Part shown: positions 57,757-64,000 of the stretch, in pieces
Numbering within the stretch: the stretch's first letter is position 1
Layout: each line of letters starts with the position of its first letter
Source of the DNA: Helicobacter acinonychis
GTDB taxonomy: Bacteria; Campylobacterota; Campylobacteria; Campylobacterales; Helicobacteraceae
Direction of reading: 5' to 3'
Assembly: GCF_900461455.1 (NCBI RefSeq)
Contig: NZ_UGIA01000001.1
Span: 248,001 to 312,000 of the forward strand
DNA: 64,000 bases
Program-made: the position numbers and the translations under genes
Notes under the pieces: model-generated
Database searches by the model: none
The model's input: the letters and a program-made list of their open reading frames with translations, nothing else
What the model was told of the DNA's origin: nothing

Positions 57757-59448
57757 ATGATTTTTGGGGATTTTAAATATCAAAAGAGTATTAAAAAACT
57801 AACAGCGACTAATTTTAACGAGCTTAAAAACGCCTTGGATTTTATCTCTCAAAATAGGGGGAATGGGTATTTTGTGGGGTATCTTTTGTATGAAGCACGC
57901 CTAGCGTTTTTAGATGAAACTTTTCAAAGCCAAACCCCTTTTTTGTATTTTGAACAATTTTTAGAAAGGAAAAAATACTCTTTAGAGCCTTTAAAAGAGC
58001 ATGCGTTTTACCCTAAAATCCATAGCTCTTTAGATCAAAAAACTTATTTCAAGCAGTTTAAAACTATTAAAGAGCATCTAAAAAACGGCGATACCTATCA
58101 AGTGAATCTCACAATGGATTTATTTTTAAACACCAAAGCCAAACTAAAGCGCGTTTTTTGCGAGGTAGCGTGCAACCAAAACACGCCTTTTAAGGCGTTT
58201 ATAGAAAATGAGTTTTGGAGTGTTTTAAGCTTTTCGCCAGAGTTGTTTTTTGAATTGGAGTTTTTAGATACAGCCATTAAGATTATCACAAAGCCCATGA
58301 AAGGCACGATCGCTCGCTCTAATGACCCTTTAATAGATGAAAAAAACCGATATTTTTTGCAAAATGATGACAAAAATAGAAGCGAAAATGTGATGATTGT
58401 GGATTTACTGCGTAACGATTTGAGCCGTTTAGCTTTAAAAAATAGCGTGAAAGTCAATCAATTGTTTGAAATCATAAGTCTCTCTAGTGTGTATCAAATG
58501 ATAAGCGAGATTGAAGCGCAATTGCCCCTAAAAACAAGCTTATTTGAGATTTTCAAGGCGTTATTCCCTTGCGGATCGGTTACCGGATGCCCTAAAATCA
58601 AAACCATGCAAATCATTGAAAACTTAGAAAAACGCCCTAGGGGGGTGTATTGCGGAGCGATAGGCATGGTTGAAGAAAAAAAAGCCCTTTTTAGCGTGCC
58701 CATCCGCACTTTAGAAAAAAGAGCGCACGAAGATGTTTTGCATTTGGGGGTGGGGAGTGGGGTTACTTATAAAAGTGGAGCGTTAGAGGAATATGAAGAG
58801 AGTTTTTTAAAATCCTTTTTTGTGATGCCCAAAATAGAATTTGAGATTGTAGAGACGATGAAGGTCATAAAAATCGATCAAAAATTAGAGATTAAAAATA
58901 AAAACGCCCATAAAGAACGCTTGATTAACAGCGCTCAATATTTTAATTTCCAATACGATGAAAATCTTTTGGACTTTGAATTAGAAAAGGAAGGGGTTTT
59001 AAGGGTTTTACTCAATAAAAAGGGCAAGCTCATTAAAGAGTATAAAAATTTAGAGCCTTTAAAAAGCCTGGAAGTGCGTTTGAGTGAGACCCCCATTGAC
59101 AAACACAATGATTTTTTATACCACAAGATTACTTATGCCCCTTTTTATCAAAAGGCTCGAGCACTCATTAAAAAAGGCGTTATTTTTGATGAAATCTTTT
59201 ATAACCAAGATTTTAAGCTCACCGAAGGAGCTAGGAGCAATCTTATTTTAGAAATCCACAACAAGCTTCTAACCCCTTATTTTAGCGCGGGTGCATTAAA
59301 TGGGACAGGTGTGATGGGGCTGTTAAAAAAGGGTCTTGTTGAACATGCCCCTTTAAAATTACATGATTTGCAAAGAGCGACTAAAATCTATTGCATCAAC
59401 GCACTATATGGCTTAGTGGAAGTGAAAATAAAACGGATTTTACCATAA
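57757..59448 (+). CDS. pabB: Fused aminodeoxychorismate synthase / aminodeoxychorismate lyase (PabB-PabC)
   Basis: The protein has 563 residues. The N-terminal ~350 residues are a chorismate-binding domain with NGDTYQVNLT, KPMKGTIARS (about 181-190), ENVMIVDLLRNDL and PCGSVTGCPKIKTM (about 271-284). The C-terminal ~200 residues are a class IV PLP aminotransferase-like lyase with IFYNQDFKLTEGARSNLI (about 482-499). Together they make 4-aminobenzoate from chorismate with a PabA amidotransferase, for folate. Such fusions occur in other Campylobacterota. A terminator hairpin begins at its last codon. Confidence 0.92.
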   Translation: MIFGDFKYQKSIKKLTATNFNELKNALDFISQNRGNGYFVGYLLYEARLAFLDETFQSQTPFLYFEQFLERKKYSLEPLKEHAFYPKIHSSLDQKTYFKQFKTIKEHLKNGDTYQVNLTMDLFLNTKAKLKRVFCEVACNQNTPFKAFIENEFWSVLSFSPELFFELEFLDTAIKIITKPMKGTIARSNDPLIDEKNRYFLQNDDKNRSENVMIVDLLRNDLSRLALKNSVKVNQLFEIISLSSVYQMISEIEAQLPLKTSLFEIFKALFPCGSVTGCPKIKTMQIIENLEKRPRGVYCGAIGMVEEKKALFSVPIRTLEKRAHEDVLHLGVGSGVTYKSGALEEYEESFLKSFFVMPKIEFEIVETMKVIKIDQKLEIKNKNAHKERLINSAQYFNFQYDENLLDFELEKEGVLRVLLNKKGKLIKEYKNLEPLKSLEVRLSETPIDKHNDFLYHKITYAPFYQKARALIKKGVIFDEIFYNQDFKLTEGARSNLILEIHNKLLTPYFSAGALNGTGVMGLLKKGLVEHAPLKLHDLQRATKIYCINALYGLVEVKIKRILP

Positions 59449-59472
59449 AATAGAGTTACTAAAATCTATTTT
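59447..59472 (+). terminator. Terminator after the lysA-pabB run
   Basis: AAAATAGA (59447-59454) pairs with TCTATTTT (59465-59472) around a 10-nt loop, followed by more T. Confidence 0.6.
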
Positions 59473-59531
59473 TTAAAACAAGTTACTAAATTCCACCAAA
59501 TAAGTTAAATTCCACCAATTAATAATCATAT

Positions 59532-59544
59532 AATCATAATGATT
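59532..59544. promoter_or_regulatory. Fur-like palindromic operator upstream of amiE
   Basis: AATCATAATGATT is a perfect 13-bp palindrome within a wider AATAATCATATAATCATAAT context. It is close to the Helicobacter Fur box (TAATAATnATTATTA). It lies 99 bp before amiE, and in H. pylori amiE is known to be repressed by iron through Fur. Site placement is inference. A direct repeat AAGTTA(CTA)AATTCCACCA (59480-59498 and 59502-59517) lies just upstream. Confidence 0.6.
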
Positions 59545-59642
59545 AAAGTTTTTATATTCATTATAAATCCATTTACACAATTATTTTATAAATTCAAACA
59601 GAGAGTTTGTAGGAACTCTCATCAAAAAACAAGGAGCATAAC

Positions 59643-60662
59643 ATGAGACATGGAGATATTAGTAGCAGTCCAGATACTGTGGGTGTAGCGGTAGTCAATT
59701 ATAAGATGCCTAGGCTTCACACTAAAGAACAGGTGTTAGAAAATTGCCGTAATATCGCTAAGGTGATTGGTGGGGTTAAACAAGGTCTGCCAGGATTGGA
59801 TCTCATTATTTTCCCTGAATACAGCACGCATGGGATTATGTATGACAAACAAGAGATGTTTGACACAGCTGTGAGTATTCCTGGAGAAGAAACAGCGATA
59901 CTTGCTGAGGCTTGTAAGAAAAATAAGGTTTGGGGCGTGTTCTCTTTAACTGGGGAAAAACACGAGCAAGCTAAAAAAAATCCCTATAACACTTTGATTC
60001 TTGTCAATGATAAGGGTGAGATTGTGCAAAAATACCGCAAAATCTTACCTTGGTGTCCTATTGAATGTTGGTATCCTGGGGATAAAACTTATGTGGTTGA
60101 TGGGCCTAAGGGCTTGAAAGTTTCTTTGATTATTTGCGATGATGGTAACTACCCTGAGATTTGGCGCGATTGTGCGATGCGTGGGGCAGAACTCATTGTG
60201 CGCTGTCAAGGCTATATGTATCCAGCTAAAGAGCAACAAATTGCGATAGTGAAAGCTATGGCGTGGGCTAATCAATGTTATGTAGCCGTGGCGAATGCGA
60301 CCGGTTTTGATGGGGTGTATTCCTATTTTGGGCATTCTAGCATTATTGGTTTTGACGGGCACACTTTGGGCGAATGCGGAGAAGAAGAAAATGGGATTCA
60401 ATACGCTCAGCTCTCTGTGCAACAAATCCGTGATGCGAGAAAATACGACCAAAGCCAAAACCAGCTCTTCAAACTCTTACACAGAGGTTATAGTGGGGTT
60501 TTTGCTAGTGGTGATGGGGATAAGGGTGTGGCGGAATGCCCTTTTGAGTTCTACAAAACTTGGGTTAATGACCCCAAAAAAGCTCAAGAAAATGTAGAAA
60601 AATTCACTCGCCCAAGCGTGGGTGTGGCCGCTTGTCCTGTAGGCGATTTGCCCACGAAATAA
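59643..60662 (+). CDS. amiE: AmiE, aliphatic amidase
   Basis: The 339-residue protein of the nitrilase superfamily has a complete catalytic triad: Glu in [10 protein letters not shown] (about residue 59), Lys in KYRKILPW (about 134) and Cys in [15 protein letters not shown] (about 166). It hydrolyses short aliphatic amides such as acetamide, propionamide and acrylamide to acid and ammonia. In gastric Helicobacter it supplies ammonia alongside urease. Codon positions of the triad match the Pseudomonas AmiE numbering. AAGGAGC precedes ATG 59643 and a Fur-like site lies upstream. It is convergent with flgL. Confidence 0.97.
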   Translation: MRHGDISSSPDTVGVAVVNYKMPRLHTKEQVLENCRNIAKVIGGVKQGLPGLDLIIFPEYSTHGIMYDKQEMFDTAVSIPGEETAILAEACKKNKVWGVFSLTGEKHEQAKKNPYNTLILVNDKGEIVQKYRKILPWCPIECWYPGDKTYVVDGPKGLKVSLIICDDGNYPEIWRDCAMRGAELIVRCQGYMYPAKEQQIAIVKAMAWANQCYVAVANATGFDGVYSYFGHSSIIGFDGHTLGECGEEENGIQYAQLSVQQIRDARKYDQSQNQLFKLLHRGYSGVFASGDGDKGVAECPFEFYKTWVNDPKKAQENVEKFTRPSVGVAACPVGDLPTK

Positions 60663-60741
60663 AGGATAAGGGAGGGGGTTAAAAGTCTTAAAAATATTTC
60701 TCTTTAACATCTCTCACTAGAACGCTAAACACACTAAAAGG

Positions 60742-63225
60742 TTACAAATATTTCGTTAAAGACAAATTATTGATTTTGTTCGTAGAAGCCAAAACGGCGT
60801 TATAATTGTTGGTGAGATTGGAAAATTTATTATAAGTTTCTGCCATATCCGTGCCGGTGGTTTCCCCACGAATGCTTTGAACTTGTGTTTTTAAAACTTC
60901 ATTACGCCTGATGATATTTTCAAACGCCTTACCATGAGTGCCATTTTTGGCGATCATTTTTTCTATGTGATCGCTCAAGTGGTCTATAAGGGTGATGCCA
61001 TTTTGAATGCCTAAATTACGCATATCGCTAGAATAAGTATCCCCTAAAGCGTCTGGGCGATAAATCCCCTTTCTTACAGAAGTGATAACACCCTCTAATT
61101 GATCAAAAAAATTCACGCTTGGCTTGTCAATAATCAAGGCGTTATTGGCGTTTAATTTAAGGCTTGGTTTGTCGCTGTGCAAGGCGTTTTGAGAAAAATC
61201 ATTCGCGTCTTTATCAAAAAGCATGAACTGCATTTTCGTGTTTGAATGCATGTTATCTTGTATCACCATTTTGCCATCTTCATTCAAATTAACAGAAAGA
61301 TTGCCTTTAGCTTGTTTTAACAAATCAATAAATTGTTCCTTGCTTTCTTTTGAATAGGGGTTATCGCTGATTTGCTGATAGATTGCAGGGTCAATATTGC
61401 TATAATTGAGTGCAATACTCATTGCATCCATGAGTTGCCTGTAAGTCACTTCATTAGGTTTAGAAACTTGAACATCAGCGGTTGTAGGGTCATAGAGTGG
61501 GATTTTAATGCCATTAGGAAGGCTTAAAAAAGCCCCATTATCCAAAATCATTTGCGCTTCTAAAAACGAACCATTAACATCGTTTAATTTCATGTTAAAA
61601 ACGCTTTTTTCTAAACTCCCCTTAGCCACTTCACTCAATGGAGTAGAGCCATTAGCCACGCCATTTTGAGCGATTTGAGCGACATTGCTTTCTAATTTTG
61701 CCCCCTTTTTATTGAAATAAGTTTTTTGGTATTCGCTCGCATTATTCGTGGGGATACCAGCGACTTCTAGCCCTTTGTCATCTAGGGTGCTTAAAGCAAA
61801 AGAAATGGGCGATTGGTTAGGTACATTATCAATGATCCTTAAACGGGCGTTGCTTTCAACCTCCACATCCACTTCGTTATTAAAGCGATCTTTAATCGCA
61901 TCTTTCAAATCTTTGATGGTAGAGTTTTTCACATCTAAAAGGATAGGAATATCCAAATAAATAGGGAGGTTTGGGATTTTGATACCGCCAGTATTATCCA
62001 AACGGCTGGCATTGATTTTTAAGGTTTTTACCTTATCGCCAAAAATCTCGCTCAATTTGGTGTTTTTGTTGGCTAAAACATTGTCTTTGGTGACAAACAC
62101 GCTAGGAATTTCAAGTGCATGAGAATTATACATGCTCTGTGTCGCCTTAACTTGGCTCAAACTCCTGTCAGTTACAAACGCGCTTTTGACATATTCAGTA
62201 ACCCTTTTTCCGCTAGAGCGCAAGGCGTCTAAATCATCAAAATCCCCATCGCTAGAAATCAAGTGGAAGTCTAAATTTTCACTGCCGGGTGTTAGGTTTT
62301 TAATTTCAATCTGCCCCCAATTATTCAAACTCACATCCACGACTTTATTTTGCGAAGTGTTCCCATAAGCATGCCCAATCTTATCCAATAAATCGCTCAC
62401 TTTAGTTGCACTTTCTTGGTTTTGATAGGCTTTATCCAGCACGAATTTTTCCTTAAAACTAGAGCCATCAGGTCTAATGCCTTGCAAATAAAAAAATTCT
62501 TTAGGGTCATTGGTGGGGTCTTTATCGTTATCGCCAATGAGTTCTCGCAAGGTATCGTTAGGCTTGATAAAGACTTCTTCAGGTAATGAAGAATGCTCTA
62601 AAGCGTCCATCACATTGGGGTGGAGCTTGTTTTGGTTGAGTAATTTAATATTGGAGGTAATGAGTTTGTGTTTGTCTTTATCGATGCCTAAAAACAAATC
62701 TTGCCCGCTGATATTATAAGGCACAAGGTTATCAGAGCTGACTAGTGCGTTTAGATCTTCGCCATTGCCATGGTATTTCCCCTCGCTATCAATAGGGGGT
62801 CTATCCACCTTACTGCCCCCAAATAAAAATTCCCCCCCTATGGAGGTGTTAGCGATATTTATCATATGCTCTCTTAAGCGTTCTAAATCGTTAGCAATAG
62901 CGGTGCGAGAAGTCTCTGAATGCACATCGTTAGCGGATTGGATGAGTTTGGTTTTAAAAGTCTCCATCGTTTTAGAAAATTCTTGTAAGGCTTTGTCAGT
63001 ATTGAGCGTTGCAGTGTAGGCGTTTTGAGCCACATCAATGCCTTGATTTAAGGTGTTTTCTTCGTATTGGAATTTTAAATTTTGGTTGTTAATGTCGCTG
63101 TTTTGATAACCATAACGGATTTTTAGCCCTGAAGCGATCTGGGTGTTAGCGTCATTGATTTTATTTTGCAAAGCGTTTTGATAGTGATTCATTTGGTTGT
63201 ATTTAGAGCCAAAGGTAACACGCAT
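60742..63225 (-). CDS. flgL: FlgL, flagellar hook-filament junction protein (HAP3)
   Basis: The protein has 827 residues on the minus strand. The N-terminal coiled-coil D0/D1 segment (MRVTFGSKYNQMNHYQNAL, IASGLKIRYGYQNSDI) and the C-terminal matching segment (DMAETYNKFSNLTNNYNAVLASTNKINNLSLTKYL region, last ~40 residues) define the flagellin/HAP fold. Typical FlgL is about 300 residues. The extra ~500 residues in the middle are surface-exposed domains usual for Helicobacter FlgL. It joins hook to filament. A sigma-54 promoter lies at 63259-63278 and AAGGA stands before the ATG. Confidence 0.95.
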   Translation of the reverse strand: MRVTFGSKYNQMNHYQNALQNKINDANTQIASGLKIRYGYQNSDINNQNLKFQYEENTLNQGIDVAQNAYTATLNTDKALQEFSKTMETFKTKLIQSANDVHSETSRTAIANDLERLREHMINIANTSIGGEFLFGGSKVDRPPIDSEGKYHGNGEDLNALVSSDNLVPYNISGQDLFLGIDKDKHKLITSNIKLLNQNKLHPNVMDALEHSSLPEEVFIKPNDTLRELIGDNDKDPTNDPKEFFYLQGIRPDGSSFKEKFVLDKAYQNQESATKVSDLLDKIGHAYGNTSQNKVVDVSLNNWGQIEIKNLTPGSENLDFHLISSDGDFDDLDALRSSGKRVTEYVKSAFVTDRSLSQVKATQSMYNSHALEIPSVFVTKDNVLANKNTKLSEIFGDKVKTLKINASRLDNTGGIKIPNLPIYLDIPILLDVKNSTIKDLKDAIKDRFNNEVDVEVESNARLRIIDNVPNQSPISFALSTLDDKGLEVAGIPTNNASEYQKTYFNKKGAKLESNVAQIAQNGVANGSTPLSEVAKGSLEKSVFNMKLNDVNGSFLEAQMILDNGAFLSLPNGIKIPLYDPTTADVQVSKPNEVTYRQLMDAMSIALNYSNIDPAIYQQISDNPYSKESKEQFIDLLKQAKGNLSVNLNEDGKMVIQDNMHSNTKMQFMLFDKDANDFSQNALHSDKPSLKLNANNALIIDKPSVNFFDQLEGVITSVRKGIYRPDALGDTYSSDMRNLGIQNGITLIDHLSDHIEKMIAKNGTHGKAFENIIRRNEVLKTQVQSIRGETTGTDMAETYNKFSNLTNNYNAVLASTNKINNLSLTKYL

Positions 63226-63258
63226 GATCGTTCAATCCTTATTGGTTTTTCTGACAAA

Positions 63259-63278
63259 CAAGCTAAAAGTATTCCAAA
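63259..63278 (-). promoter_or_regulatory. Sigma-54 (RpoN) promoter of flgL
   Basis: Read on the minus strand the site is TTTGGAATACTTTTAGCTT. GG (63275-63274) and GC (63263-63262) are separated by exactly 10 bases, the strict -24/-12 spacing, with the TGGAA and TTxGCTT look of Helicobacter RpoN sites. A start about 12 bases further leaves room for the AAGGA site and ATG 63225. H. pylori flgL belongs to the FlgR/RpoN middle class of flagellar genes. Confidence 0.85.
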
Positions 63279-63420
63279 AATAAGAGATTTGGAGGTTTTA
63301 ACCAACATGTTTTTGTTTTTTAAGTTTGAATGCAAGAATCATGGTGGGTTAAATAGAACGATTTTGAATGAAAAGTTTCGTTTAATCTAAATTTAAAGTT
63401 ACATTTTAGCAAATACTCAC

Positions 63421-63426
63421 TATAAT
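63421..63426 (+). promoter_or_regulatory. -10 element of the rplU-rpmA operon
   Basis: A perfect TATAAT (in CACTATAATAAG) lies 46 bp before ATG 63472, with AAGGAATAG as the ribosome site. Confidence 0.65.
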
Positions 63427-63471
63427 AAGCGTTTATTTTAAAAAGAGCGTTTAATTTTTTAAGGAATAGAA

Positions 63472-63786
63472 ATGTCATACGCAATATTCAAACATGGCGG
63501 TAAGCAATATAAAGTCGTTGAGGGCGATATTGTTTTATTGGATAAAATGAATAAAGAGCCTAAGGCTTTAGTGGAGTTAGTGGAAGTGTTAGCCGTCTCC
63601 AAAGAGGGCAAGCTTTCTTGCGGAAAACCCTTTGTGAATGGGGCTAAGATTGAAGTGGAAGTGATCAATGAAGGGCGTGCTAAGAAAGTCATCACTTTCA
63701 AAAAACGCCGCCGAAAAGATAGTAAAACCAAGCGTGGTTTTAGAAGAGATTTCACTCGTGTGAGAATCACTAAAATTGTAGCATAA
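63472..63786 (+). CDS. rplU: Ribosomal protein bL21
   Basis: The 104-residue protein starts [19 protein letters not shown], the typical bL21 opening. [22 protein letters not shown] basic segments sit near the end ([19 protein letters not shown], about 68-86), followed by G-F-R-R-D. It binds 23S rRNA near bL20 in the large subunit. It is followed 13 bp later by rpmA, the usual rplU-rpmA pair. Confidence 0.98.
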
Positions 63787-63799
63787 GGAGTGTTAAACA

Positions 63800-64000
63800 A
63801 TGGCACACAAGAAAGGTCAAGGGAGTACGCAGAATAATAGAGATTCTGCAGGAAGACGCTTAGGCGTGAAAAAATTTGGATCAGAGTTTGTGAGAGCAGG
63901 GAATATTATCGTGCGCCAAAGAGGCACTAAAATGCATCCTGGTAACAATGTAGGCATGGGGAAAGACCATACCTTATATGCGCTTACAGATGGCGTTGTG
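63800..64000 (+). CDS. rpmA: Ribosomal protein bL27 (5' part, runs off window)
   Basis: ATG 63800 lies 13 bases after the rplU stop, with AAGGAG between. The 67 visible codons read [20 protein letters not shown], then [25 protein letters not shown], and [11 protein letters not shown]. The N-terminal tail that reaches the peptidyl transferase centre is present and has no Firmicutes-type cleavable extension. About 20 residues are missing beyond the edge. Confidence 0.98.
   Translation, partial: MAHKKGQGSTQNNRDSAGRRLGVKKFGSEFVRAGNIIVRQRGTKMHPGNNVGMGKDHTLYALTDGVV

Noticed and set aside
60742..63225. Idea that the 827-residue FlgL is a fusion with another protein
   Set aside because: Helicobacter FlgL proteins are known to be this long; the extra middle part is within the outer domains and both ends are normal.

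Overview
The window looks like a chromosomal segment of a gastric Helicobacter of the H. pylori / H. acinonychis group. It is AT-rich and carries recognisable Helicobacter-specific genes: hypD beside a Bab/Hop outer-membrane locus, fecDE, vacA, a VacA-like giant autotransporter of the ImaA type, bioV, amiE and a long flgL. Two things point to H. acinonychis or a very close relative rather than a typical H. pylori: a neuB-neuC-neuA sialic acid cassette with two GT42 sialyltransferase-like genes inserted between fecE and vacA, and a vacA gene wrecked by many frameshifts and stops. The species call rests on remembered gene content; no database was searched.

Layout. 1-1394: the end of hypD, a convergent hypothetical gene, and tRNA-Gln and tRNA-fMet behind a good promoter. 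1605-3423: a decayed bab/hop adhesin gene between short direct repeats. 3717-4342: a toxin-antitoxin pair with a frameshifted toxin. 4404-7648: an acyl-CoA thioesterase, a short-chain dehydrogenase, and the fecD/fecE iron ABC transporter. 7781-12866: the sialylation locus, rich in phase-variation sequence (a G13 tract, an 18-bp repeat array with a slipped unit, a 30-bp duplication and a 153-bp exact direct repeat between the two transferases). 13307-17285: the vacA pseudogene on the minus strand. 17510-17554: a tiny remnant of the cysS 3' end, which marks a rearrangement breakpoint. 17685-19414: a hypothetical gene and pseC (pseudaminic acid for flagellin). 19417-20894: a type II restriction-modification pair.

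From about 19.4 kb to the end the gene order matches, from memory, the H. pylori 26695 block HP0262-HP0297: clpB, ccdA-like, a pyrC-like pseudoenzyme, aminofutalosine deaminase, an Smr-like nuclease, miaB, a DUF374 protein, a PilM/N/O-like trio, a cysteine-cluster protein, a TPR lipoprotein, a TrpC-like pseudoenzyme, ferredoxin, ppx/gppA, waaC, lpxL-like, tgt (minus strand), a TrkA-like protein, aroB, mscS, an mtaB-like gene, an FtsH-like protein without the protease motif, bioV, a DUF4149 gene, the 2,910-residue VacA-like autotransporter, lysA, chorismate mutase, a DUF2156 protein, fused pabB-pabC, amiE with a Fur-like palindrome, flgL (minus strand) behind a sigma-54 promoter, rplU and the start of rpmA.

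Taken together, surface-facing genes (vacA, bab/hop) have been lost while a switchable sialylation system has been gained or kept. That would fit a change of host or niche. The housekeeping block is intact and tightly packed, with many stop/start overlaps.
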